DNA of 64,000 nt from Prorocentrum cordatum (taxonomy: Eukaryota > Sar > Dinophyceae > Prorocentrales > Prorocentraceae). Where the stretch lies: assembly GCA_963575745.1 (NCBI GenBank), contig CAUYUJ010000146.1, forward strand, positions 1 through 64,000, given 5' to 3'. The position numbers and the translations under genes were made by a program. Below are positions 22,155 through 31,637 of the stretch, one piece after another. How positions within the stretch are numbered: position 1 is the first letter of the stretch; every line of letters starts with the position of its first letter. A model generated the notes under the pieces. The model did not search any database and had not been told where the DNA came from. It worked only from the letters and a program-made list of their open reading frames with translations.

Positions 22155-22806
22155 CGAGGGCAAAGTCCAGGGGTGGCACAGGCGCAGGGAACGTCACGGT
22201 GGGGCGCTGCGCCGAGGAGAGGCACCGTCGGGCCGGGGAGCGCGCACGCCGACGGGTCGGCGGAGGGGCCCTCCCCCCCGGTGCGGGCAGGGGCCCGGCC
22301 CCCCTTCGCAGACGTGTGGGCTCGTGAAGCAGAGGACGAGGAGGAGGCGTCGAGGAGGAGGAAGGAGCGAGCAGGCGGCGAGGAGGAGGGAGGAGGATGG
22401 GGAGCGGGGGGCTTTTGGGAGTGGAGGGGGTGGGAGGGGTGATGGCGGAGATTGGAGAGCGGGAGGGAGGGGTGAGGCGGGGGTTTGGGGTTTTGGGAGT
22501 GAGCGGGGGAGAGCGGGAGGAGGGGAGGGTGGAAGGAAGAGGGAGGAGGAGGAGGAGGAGGAGCGAGGTTCTCGGGCCCAAGACCTGTTGGGCGCACGCC
22601 TGGAAGACGACGGCCGCGGCGCCGCCTCCGACATCTCTCACCGTGTTTTGCCAGGACGTTGCCTTCCTTTGTTGGGGCAGCCTGTGCGCTATGATCTGCG
22701 ACCTGGGCAGGGAGAGGGCGGCCCTTCTCTCAGGTATATCTCCTGAAGAGGGCCGAAGACGGACAGTTCGCCAGTCGACGTGGCAGGGGGGGGGGGGGGC
22801 CTCTGT
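22155..22806. other. GC-rich intergenic with GGA/GGAG runs
   Basis: The stretch is G- and A-rich on the plus strand with no convincing frame. 22,565-22,790 carries a diverged copy of the GGGCGCACGCCTGGAA...GCCGCGGCGCC repeat seen at 11,690-11,760. Confidence 0.5.
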
Positions 22807-23062
22807 CTACACCCCCGAGCGCGACGGCCCAAACCTTCAGTCGGGCCTATCCCCCTACAGGGGGATTTTCGACGAAAAATAAAAAATACCCCAAAAATAA
22901 TAAACAAAAATCCAAAAATAGTCTGGGGACTATTTTTAAAGTGTTTTTGTTGACCTTTTTGGGGCATTGTTGGGGTATTTTTTATTTTTCGTCGAAGATC
23001 TTCCCGCAGGGGGGGGACACGCCCGACATAAGCCTACACCCCCGAGCGCGACGGCCCAAACC
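22807..23062 (+). mobile_element. Inverted-repeat element between 29-bp direct repeats
   Basis: Identical 29-bp direct repeats lie at 22,807-22,835 and 23,034-23,062. Between them is an AT-rich palindrome with perfect 27-bp arms at 22,868-22,894 and 22,970-22,996 (core TTCGACGAAAAATAAAAAAT). The arms extend imperfectly outward through GTCGGGC and CCCCC blocks. It resembles a MITE with a long target duplication, or a foldback insertion in a tandem repeat. Confidence 0.75.
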
Positions 23063-23099
23063 GCACGCGCGCCCGGGCGCGCTCGTGGGCTCTCTCTGG

Positions 23100-23408
23100 A
23101 GTAGGAGGAGGAGGAGGAGGAGGAGGAGGAGGAGGAGGTGAGGTAGGAGGAGAGAGGAGGGGGAGTTTTTGAGGAGGTTTAGGGGAGGAGGATAAGCAGT
23201 GATTAGTAGGGTCGCAGTAGGAGGAGGAGGAGGAGGTAGGAGGTTAAGGAGGAGGAGAGGAGGGGGAGGAGGAGGAGGAGGAGGGGGAGGAGGAGGAGGA
23301 GGAGGGGGAGGGGGAGGGGAGGAGGACCGAACGAGTGAGGAGGAACAGGAGGAGGAGCGAGGAGGAGGAGGAGGAGGAGGAAGGAGGAGGAGGAAGAGGA
23401 GGAAATGA

Positions 23409-23440
<32 letters not shown>

Positions 23441-23516
23441 GAGGAGGAGTCGGCATCCCCTCCTCCTCCTACCTCCTCCTCCTCTTCCTCTCCTCCTCCT
23501 CCTCCTCCTCCTCCGC
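23100..23516. repeat. GGA satellite switching to CCT
   Basis: About 355 bp of GGAGGA-type triplets flip to CCTCCT at about 23,460, making a large imperfect purine/pyrimidine palindrome. Confidence 0.95.
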
Positions 23517-25154
23517 CCCGCGAAGAACCCCCCCGGCACGCGCAGCCGGTTTGGGAAACGCACCCCTAGAATGCATGAAACAGGGCAGGGCTGCTTAGAG
23601 GGAGCGCCCACCGCCGCTCCGCAAGCGTACCCACAGAGGGAACCTCACAGAGGGCAGGGCTGTTTCGTAAACGCCCACGGCCGTTCAGTCAACGCCAATT
23701 GAAAACAATTGAAAAAAGGAACGTCGAACGTGAAAGAAGCTGAAAAAAACAAAAACAACACAAGGGAAAATCGAACGTGAAACAAACTACAGGCCCTCAA
23801 TGGTGTCATTTGTTGTCCGGTCTGGGTGGCTCTTCCTCCATTTTGATGACCCCTTCGACGCCCAGCGGTCTTAGTTCGGGCCATTGCTCAAGCCTCCGGC
23901 GGCCCATCGGGACGATCTGGGCACGCCTCGGGGCGCCCTCGGCGGCCTGCACGGTGGAGGTTCTGGATCAGGATGCCTTCGATAAGGAACCCAGGGTCTC
24001 GCGACCGGCGGGCGGCCAAACGTGGCCCACCCACCTCGCCTTGACACAAGAAGGAATGCGCCAGGGTCTGGGCCCCAGGAAGACGTTCCTTATCTAATGC
24101 CGCCGCCGTAACTCAAGCCTCCGGCGGCCGTTCGGGACGATCTGGGCCCCTGGGCACCCGTTGGGGCGCTCTCGGCGAGGAGGACTCCCAGGAAACCTCG
24201 AGCCTATAACGACAGCTCGTGAATCCGTGAGGTTCACAGTGAGAAGTGAGATGCGAGAAGTGGCCGTGCAAGCGCACCCCTTAACCCCATCCGGGCCACC
24301 GCCGAAGCTCCACGACGGATTGGCTGGATCATCCACCGCCTACGGTCATCGTGCTACCACAAGGTCTCTGTGGCAACGGACAGCCTCGGCCACGACTAGG
24401 TTCGCCGACCCAGCTTCACGGCACGTCTCGAAGACCAGGGCCCCTCCTGAGCCCAAGGCAGTCCTTACTGCAGCGTCTTGACTGTAACGTTGCCACGGAT
24501 TCGGGGTTGGTCCTCTCCACCTCTCCCGACCATCGCTCGGGGCGGGACTTGCTGCCGCCGATCGCCCAGGTGAGTTCGACGACCGCCCCCTGCGCGCATC
24601 GCTCGTGTCGAAGTTCCTTCGCAAGGGGAGGCTTAGGCGGGAGATTTGCTAGCAGGTGCCCCACTCGCCCAGGGGGGCCTCCCATCGGCGACGACGGCGC
24701 CCTCTGCCACTCGGAGGCGGTGCCCGCCCGCGTGCGCCGGCGACGGGGCAGGGCCAGACAACACTGAATCGCGACATCGGATCGGCTCGGAACGTACATC
24801 GACTCGGGCCGCATCTGAGGCGAAGCCAGGACGAGCCAAAAAACCGGGTGAGTATTCGCCGCGCATTTCTGAGGTCTGGCGGCTCTGGAGAGTGTCTTGG
24901 GCACCGCGGTCTTCTCAAAACATTCCAGAGCGCTCTGAGAGCGTTTCGGAACGCTCTGGAACGGATTTATCCTCGTCCTAGCCCCACCCGATGCAGTGGA
25001 GGCCAGTCCGCAAGAAACCTTCCACAAGAAACCCAACCCTTGGACCCAAGGACGTCCATTGACTTGTGGCGTGGGAGCGTCACGCTTTCCGTAGAAAAAC
25101 CATCGACCCACCCAAAAAACCCAGGGCACCCTGGAGGCAAGCATAATGTTTCTT
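23517..25154. other. Intergenic, with a 226-bp-spaced duplication
   Basis: CTCAAGCCTCCGGCGGCC, then GGGACGATCTGGGC and a GGCGC-CTCGGCG block, occur at 23,888-23,945 and again at 24,113-24,175. The remainder is GC-rich, mixed sequence. Open frames on both strands lack domains, and I do not support any as a gene. Confidence 0.5.
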
Positions 25155-25419
25155 GGTATGGGTCTTTGTGGGCCCCGGAAACGGCAGGGCCGTTTTTCCA
25201 GCGTTTCCAAAAAAATGTCCCTTGAAAATGGAAACGGCAAAAAAACGGCGACCGGAAACGGCAAAAAAACGGCTCCAGGATTGGAACCGGAGCCGGAACC
25301 GGTCAAAAAACGGCGACGGAACCGGTAAAAAAGCGGCGTCGGAACCGGCAAAAAACGGCAAAACGGAACCGGTAAAAAAACGGCCCTGTCGTTTCCAGGG
25401 CCCACTGAGGTATGGGTCT
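25155..25419 (+). mobile_element. MULE-like MITE with an 11-bp target duplication
   Basis: GGTATGGGTCT is repeated exactly at 25,155-25,165 and 25,409-25,419. Just inside, 29-bp inverted arms (25,169-25,197 and 25,376-25,404, two mismatches, core GGAAACGRCAGGGCCGTTTT) enclose a minisatellite of ACCGGNAAAAAACGG units. A 9-11-bp duplication is typical of Mutator-like elements. It has no coding capacity. Confidence 0.88.
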
Positions 25420-25532
25420 CCACTGTACATCGAATCGGGCCTCATCGGCACGGAGCCGGGCTCGACCCGGAGCGGCCGCGCCCAGGCGTGCAAGCAGCGC
25501 CATGTGAGCATCGGGCCGCATGGGATCGTCAC

Positions 25533-25757
25533 CGGCCTCCCAGGGATGGGGTCGGAGCTGACGGGGTCGAAGGATCGCGCCGCATCGCCGACGCACTGCC
25601 GATGCATTGGCGGTGCGTTGGCGGTGCACCAGCGACGTTAGCGATGCATCGGCGCCGCCGGCGTGGAGAAAATCAGGTTCCACGTCGCATCGCCGATGCA
25701 TCGGCGATGCGGTGCGACCCTCCGACCTCATCTGCGTGGACCCCGTCTAGGAGGCTC
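25533..25757 (+). mobile_element. MITE family 3, copy 2
   Basis: A 225-bp diverged copy of 20,838-21,074, with GGCCTCCCAGGGATGGGGTC at the left and a matching inverted right arm ending GGAGGCTC. It contains CGATGCATCGGCGATG. Confidence 0.85.
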
Positions 25758-26180
25758 AGAATGGTCGGAATGTCGGAAGACTGCTTCTTAGCAGGCGCAG
25801 GCCCTGCATCTACCGACACGGCCCGCGCCTTCTCAGAAGCAGGGGAGCTTCTAAGCAACCTCCCCCCGTCCCCCAACCCACCCAGACGAGCGCGTTCCGC
25901 TACTCCCACACCAACTACTCGCAGGGGGCCTGGATCCACCGCGGGGGATTTGCGATAGCTTGCATCGAGGCAGGGACATGTGCATTTCTGACAACTGCGA
26001 GCAGGCGCCCTGCGAGCAGAGGAACGCGCTCGGTGACCACCTCTGCGCGTGGCCGATTCTGGCAACGCCCGACGGAATCGAATCGGATCGGGCCGGCCGG
26101 GACCACAGACCGCCGGCGTCTCCGTGCTTGGTCGCGGCACGGGCCCCCTCGCTCTCGACCAGTGCCCCCGGAAGACCGGT
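25758..26180. other. Intergenic, no gene seen
   Basis: Mixed GC-rich sequence between MITE 3 copy 2 and the GGA satellite. No supported frame. Confidence 0.5.
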
Positions 26181-26462
26181 CGGAGGAGGAGGAGGAGGAG
26201 GAGGAGGAGGAGGAGGAGGAGGAGGAGGAGGAGGAGGAGGAGGATTACCAGCAAAGGAGGAGGAGGGGAGGAGGAGGAGGAGGAGGGAGGAGGAGGAGGA
26301 GAGGAGGAGGGAGGAGGAGGAGGAGGAGGAGAGGGAGGAGGAGGCAGGAGCAAGGATAGGGAAGTGTGGAAGTTGAAAAGGGAAGGAGGAGGTAGCAGTT
26401 ATATAGTGGAGGAGAGGAGCAGGAGGAGATAGAGGATATATATATATATATATATATATATT

Positions 26463-26493
<31 letters not shown>

Positions 26494-26494
26494 G
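26181..26494. repeat. GGA satellite and AT dinucleotide repeat
   Basis: GGA-type triplets (26,183-26,340) grade into a TATATA block of about 60 bp around 26,435-26,492, symmetrical about ATTATACATGTATA. Confidence 0.95.
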
Positions 26495-27075
26495 ATCCCT
26501 TCCCCCCTGAGCCGACGCGTGTTCTCTGGCCAGCCTCGAGGCCCGCAGAGGGCCCCGCGAGGCCCACCAGCGACGAGGAGCCTGCGCGCCCCGATGGCTT
26601 CTTGGCGCCAGATGCCTTCGCCCGTCTGTTTGTTGGTTCTCATGCATTCTGTATTTTGTTTATCTTGTTGTTATCTTGTCCGAAGGATTGCAAACAAACC
26701 CATCGTTCAAGGGAGTTTTTTTTTGCAATCCTTCGTTCAAGGGAGGTTTTTTTTGCAATCCATCGTTTGTTTCATTCGATATTGTTGTTATATTGTTGTT
26801 ATCTTGTTGTTTCGATATTTTGTTTATCTTGTTGTTATCTTGTATCGATTGTTCATTCGTACTTTTGTTTATATTGTTGTTATCTTGTATCTTGTATATT
26901 TTGTTTATCTTGTTATTTATATTGTGTTTGTTCCATTCGATCGTTCATATGTGTGTTGCTTCTACTTGTTTTGCTGTTTGTTTTTCTGCTGTTATCTGCT
27001 TCGGCACCGAATCGGATCGATCGGACCGGAGTGGGCCCCCGCCGCGGGGCGGGGCGGGACGCGCGGACGTGGGAA
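26495..27075. repeat. T-rich TTATCTTGTTG minisatellite and flanks
   Basis: From about 26,650 to 26,990 the plus strand is T-rich with TTGTTGTTATCTTG units. Two tandem TGCAATCCWTCGTTCAAGGG blocks lie at 26,735-26,770. No gene is seen. Confidence 0.8.
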
Positions 27076-27600
27076 GGAGGAGGAGGAGGAGGAGGAGGGG
27101 AGGAGGAGGAGTGAGGAGAGGAGCAGAGGAGGAGCAGGAGGAGGAGCAGGAGGAAGGAGGAGGGAACGAGGAGGAGTAGGAGGAGGAGGAGGATGAGGAG
27201 GGTGGGGCGCCTGTCCGCGTCTGGCTTGCCCACCTGGTCTCTGCACTCCTGGCACCACCACTTGCCCAGCGGGCCCTCGTAGTACCTCGGACGAGCAAGG
27301 CGAGGAGTGCGCCCACTGCTCCTCCTCCTCCTCCTCCTCCTCATCCTCCACCTCCTTCCTCCTCCTCCCTCCTCCTCCCTCCTCTTCCTCCCTCCTCCTC
27401 CTTCCTTTCCGCCTCCTCCTCCTCCTCCTCTTCCTCCTCCTCCTCCTCCTCCTCCTCCTCCTCCTCCTCCTCCTCCTCCTCCTCCTCCTCCTCCTCCCCC
27501 CCTCCCCGCTCCTCCTCGTCCTCGTCCTCGTCCTCGTCCTCCTCATGCTTCTCCTCATCCACCTCCCTCTCTCTCTCCCTCTCCCCCCCTGTGTCTTCTG
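27076..27600. repeat. GGA then CCT triplet satellites
   Basis: GGA triplets run to about 27,200. A 120-bp spacer is followed by CCT/CTC triplets to about 27,590. The inverted arrangement mirrors 23,100-23,516. Confidence 0.95.
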
Positions 27601-27879
27601 TGTCCTACTGGAACGAGTCCCGCTCTGCAAAATTCGATTGCCTACCTAGGAGCCTTCCCGAGACAGGAGTGCCACCGAATTTCATGCGCGGGCCCGCTCG
27701 CGTGGCGCGTCGTTTCCCCGCGGGGGGAGGAGGCCCTCGGATGTTTCGAACAGATTTCCAAACAGCTCTCTGAAGTTTCGGGGGGTCTCTCCTCTTCCCC
27801 TTCCTTCTTTTCCTCCTTCCCGCTCGCTCTCGAACCGTCAGAACCCCCTCGGGCTCTACAACACTTAGCCATGACTGTA
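27601..27879. other. Left flank of the large element
   Basis: GC-rich sequence of no recognised function up to the TA dinucleotide at 27,878-27,879 that abuts the left terminal inverted repeat. GCCATG at 27,868-27,873 also occurs inverted just outside the right end. Confidence 0.6.
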
Positions 27880-27907
27880 ATCCAGAAACCGCATTAAAGT
27901 GATCATT
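27880..27907 (+). repeat. Left terminal inverted repeat of the large element
   Basis: It begins ATCCAGAAACCGCATTAAAG and ends TGATCATT, matching the reverse complement of 52,038-52,065 at 27 of 28 positions. TA precedes it. Confidence 0.9.
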
Positions 27908-27920
27908 TGTTTTTTCGCCC

Positions 27921-28008
27921 CCCCCTCTGTCACAGAGGGGGTCAAATATGCCCCCCCTCTGTCACAGAGGGGTTCCCAGATGCCCCCCCTCTGTCACGGA
28001 GGACCTCG
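27921..28008 (+). repeat. Left subterminal hairpin array (CCCCTCTG-TCA-CAGAGGGG)
   Basis: Three hairpins start at about 27,922, 27,954 and 27,986, spaced 32 bp. The third has one stem mismatch. They sit 14 bp inside the left TIR and could be transposase-binding or structural sites. Confidence 0.9.
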
Positions 28009-28318
28009 TTCTGGGTGCTCTTCTGCCACGGGAGCTCCCGATACGATTGGAGACGATAAAATGTGATAGCGGGATGGGGGATTGGAGGGGGAGGGAGAAG
28101 AAAACGATGAAGGAGAGGAGGCAACGACAGCACCGATGAAAGCACCGTTTCTTTTTCGTTCTCCGCTCGGGCAGCGGTCGCCGAGCACGACGGCGCGCGC
28201 GAGTCGCCGCCGCTCACGATGCATTGGCAAGGCCTCCGCTGCTGCGGAGGGTCGACGTTCGGCCGATGAGGCCTCCCTCCGCTGCTGCGGAGGGGCGGCT
28301 CCTGTGCGATGGTTCAAC

Positions 28319-28798
28319 TAAGCTTTTCCCAGGGATTGGTTTCGGGGGGGGGTTCGACCCACCTCCAAGTCGTGGTCGCGACCTCCCAGTGCCCCTGGCC
28401 GCTACTCCACCCACTGTGGCTGCTCCACCAGTCACTGGGGCGTTGGTCGCTGCCGAATGCAACTTGCATGTCGCGCCAGGCGGAGTCGACCATGCGGTCC
28501 TGCAGCGAGGAAGCCTCGCCGCTCGGCTGTTGCCACTCGCGCTCCTCGCCCTCCTTGGTGCGCCACCACTCATCCCTGCGCCACTCCTCCGTCTGTTGGT
28601 TGCTGCCGTGGCGTTTGTGGCCTCCGCTGCTGCGGGGGCTCTGGCGGCTCGTGGCCGAGGGCAGCGATCGCGTCCGAGATGTAGCTGGCGGCGCCGCGCT
28701 GCCCTCGCTGCTCCAGCGGCGCAGGCCCTGGAGATGGGCACTGCGGGGTCGGCTGCCACCTTGGGGGTGATAAATAATTATTTCTATATCCCCTCCCT
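28319..28798 (-). pseudogene. Trp-rich coding fragment near the left end
   Basis: A minus-strand frame open for about 160 codons, from a TGA near 28,799 to a stop near 28,319, has no ATG until late. It encodes EEWRRDEWWRTKEGEE, DRMVDSAWRDMQVAFG, a W-W-S-S-H-S-G-W-S-S-G block and ends PWEKLS. A GC hairpin gives RSSGG within it. The Trp/Gly/Ser style recalls the N-terminus of the protein at 51,500. It may be the last exon or a truncated remnant of a gene. Competing frames are Ala/Arg-rich and look like composition artefacts. No family is recognised. Confidence 0.4.
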
Positions 28799-28857
28799 GT
28801 CAACTCCCGCCCCTTCCCGACACTCATTTCCTTATGTCATCCCTCGTCCTGCTCAGC

Positions 28858-30927
28858 CTATTCCTCATTCCCTCTCCTCCCTCCTGCCCTCCCCGTGCTC
28901 CACCGCCCCTCTCCCCCCCTCCCCCTTTCAACCCCCCGCCGCGACCTTCCATCGCCAGCCGCGGGCATGTCGCGGCCGTCGTCCGCGCTTTCGTCTGCCC
29001 ATCTTGGTGGGCGCCACGCCTGTTGGGCGCGCTCGTCTTGCTCGCCCCTCTCGCTGTGCTGCTCTGGTGCCTGGCGCTCGGGTCCGTGCTGCTCGGGCGG
29101 CAGCGGCGCCCTGAGCGCAGCTGCCAGCCGTTTCTGGGCGCGCCTGTCCTTCTTCTCTTTGGCTCTCTCCTGCTTCCTCCCCTGCGAACGCACGCTGGCC
29201 ATGCGCATTTGGAACAGGAGAGGGTAGTGGGCGCCGCCGTGCCAGCGCCCCTCCACCTCCACGGTCTCTGGCGGGAACGTCTTCTGCAACGCGCGGAAGA
29301 GGGTCACCTCGCGATTACTAGAGAAGCGGTGGCCCCCTCTAGCCTCAGCCTCGGCGCGCCTCAGTTTCTCACCCTCCTTCTCTTGGATCTTGCGTTGGCA
29401 TTCCTCTGACTGAGTCAGTAAATCCTGAAGGTGCTCGCGGGCGTCTTTTTTCGGGTAGTAGCAAGAGTAAGGCATCCCAGGGCCTCCGTTCTGGCTGTGG
29501 TGCCAGTACGTCGGCTGCGATGATGGGCTGGTGGAGGCCCCCGCTGCTGCGGGGGCCTCTGCCTTGCTTCTGTTACGGTACCCGATCTCACCGATCACCG
29601 ACTTGCGTGCGAAGAGCAACCCCGTCTCGTCTCTGTCGTGCACGGCGCTCAGCGGCCAGCACAGGGTGTACTCGCCAGGCCTGTTGAGAACGAAGATGCC
29701 GCAGCTGTCCAAGCACGGAGTGCCGTCCAATCCGCGCCAGAAGTACGCTGCTGCCGTCTCCAATCGCATGCCTAGACCCCGAAGACTCGGCAGCGCCTGT
29801 GTGAGCGCCATGTTGAAATCCCCACAAAGGATGTCAACGCTGTTGTCCTGCAAGATGGTCGCCAACCTCGGCCACCACGTCTTGTGAGCCTCGTTGAAGC
29901 CTCTGGATTTTTTCGCCGTGTCGCGGTGGAGGTGCACCGCGCACTCCCGCACTTTCGAACCGAAGTGGGCGTAGGTTTGATCGAAGTAGATCTCAACCAC
30001 CATGATCCTCGAGAACGCTTCCATCTTGCGCCCTTTTGCTGTTCTGTAGTGGCCGTCGACACTCCTTTCCCAGCGGAGCAGCCGCATTTCGTAACACAGA
30101 TTTGCGCGCGCAGCGATGCACAAGGACTTGTCCTCACGCCCGCGCAGGGTCAAGTATTCGTACTCTGGTCGATTCTGGAGCTGTTGGCAATCGCCAACAC
30201 TCGCAGCACGACTTCCTCTTGCTGTCGCCATCGCTGCTGCGGGGGCGACAAAAGGCCCACCGCTGCTGCTGCTTTGGCCCTCCGCTGCTGACGCCCCCGC
30301 TGCTGCGGGGGCGTCCGCCTGCAGCGGCGGTGGTCTCCCTGGCCGCTGTAGGATTGACTCCATCTGCTCCTCACATTCCGCAAAGCACGCCACGAGAGCA
30401 GGGCAATGCCGCAGCTGCAACTCAAGTCTCCGCCGCTGGTCCGCGTGGTTGGTCTCGCTCGGCATGGGGCCCCAGTTCCCGAACAGGACGGAAAGGTTGC
30501 CCACGTTGTCGTTCCGTGGCCTGTTCACGTCAGCCGCTCTTCTTTCGCAGAAGAATTTTGGCGGGACGGTGTCGCGAAGAACGCATTCGCGCCGCTCGAC
30601 GTCGTTGGGCGGCCTGCAGCCCCTAAATTCCTGAGGCTCTTCGTCATCGCTCGGATCCACCACGGAGTCGCCTGGGCGGGTGCGTATCGTAGAAACTTCT
30701 GATCGCGCCGCCGCTGCTGAGCTTGAGACGCCGGGCGGCGCAGCCCCCGCTGCTTCGGGGGCGCCCTCTGGCACAAGGGCCCAAGGACCCTTCCAGGGTT
30801 CTGCCTGACCACCTACAGGTCGCCAAACCTTCCCAGATTTCGCTGCGAACACTGCCGTCAGTCGGCCCCGAGGCCCCGCTGCTGCGGGGCCCAATGGGCT
30901 GCTGCTGCTGCTGGTGGCCGCGGCCAT
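28858..30927 (-). CDS. EEP-family (exonuclease/endonuclease/phosphatase) nuclease-like protein
   Basis: This 689-residue frame starts at ATG 30,927 (MAAATSSSSSPLG) and stops at 28,858. Residues 143-150 (GNLSVLFG, then N-W-G) match the first strand and Asn motif of EEP enzymes. ALVACFAECEE at 177-187 supplies the metal-binding Glu, and VDILCGDFNMAL at 364-375 is the hallmark G-D-F-N motif. SAVHDRDETGLLF near 427-439 may give the last Asp/His pair. Charged helices follow at 495-540, then a basic Arg/Gln-rich tail. EEP proteins cut DNA or phosphodiesters, as in LINE endonucleases and APE-type enzymes. Several GC hairpins insert Ala-Ala-Ala-Gly segments, chiefly in linkers. It is the most downstream complete gene, separated from the transposase gene by 0.7 kb including a GA satellite. 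Confidence 0.75.
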   Translation of the reverse strand: MAAATSSSSSPLGPAAAGPRGRLTAVFAAKSGKVWRPVGGQAEPWKGPWALVPEGAPEAAGAAPPGVSSSAAAARSEVSTIRTRPGDSVVDPSDDEEPQEFRGCRPPNDVERRECVLRDTVPPKFFCERRAADVNRPRNDNVGNLSVLFGNWGPMPSETNHADQRRRLELQLRHCPALVACFAECEEQMESILQRPGRPPPLQADAPAAAGASAAEGQSSSSGGPFVAPAAAMATARGSRAASVGDCQQLQNRPEYEYLTLRGREDKSLCIAARANLCYEMRLLRWERSVDGHYRTAKGRKMEAFSRIMVVEIYFDQTYAHFGSKVRECAVHLHRDTAKKSRGFNEAHKTWWPRLATILQDNSVDILCGDFNMALTQALPSLRGLGMRLETAAAYFWRGLDGTPCLDSCGIFVLNRPGEYTLCWPLSAVHDRDETGLLFARKSVIGEIGYRNRSKAEAPAAAGASTSPSSQPTYWHHSQNGGPGMPYSCYYPKKDAREHLQDLLTQSEECQRKIQEKEGEKLRRAEAEARGGHRFSSNREVTLFRALQKTFPPETVEVEGRWHGGAHYPLLFQMRMASVRSQGRKQERAKEKKDRRAQKRLAAALRAPLPPEQHGPERQAPEQHSERGEQDERAQQAWRPPRWADESADDGRDMPAAGDGRSRRGVERGRGGEGRWSTGRAGGRRGNEE

Positions 30928-31049
30928 CGCTCCCTGCCCCCGCGTTGCAGGGGGGGGCGGCCGTCAGAGCCGAACTCCTGGGGCCGAAACGGCGGTGGAA
31001 GGAGGGGGGCGGGGCGAAGAGGAGGAAGACGGGGCGGATAGGGAAGGAA

Positions 31050-31330
<281 letters not shown>

Positions 31331-31637
31331 AGAAGGAGGGGGGAGAGCAGGAGGAGGGGCGGAGTGATCGACACCCGCGTGGTTTTCTCCCCCTGCCTGC
31401 TCTCCCCCTCCTCTCACCTCCTCCCCCGTCCCCCCTCCTCCCTGTTTCTTCTGCGCAAGGCCTGCGCTACGTCCGCGCGCGCACGCGGCACCTCAGTCGC
31501 AGGCAGGTGGAAGAGCAGTGGCTGCTGCCCGAACTCACACCCCGCGCCTCGCCGCTGCTGCGGCGGGCCGCGCCTCTCAGAGGCCCCCAGCTGCAGGGAG
31601 CGCAAGCGCCAGGGAGCCAGACAGACGGCGTCGCGTC

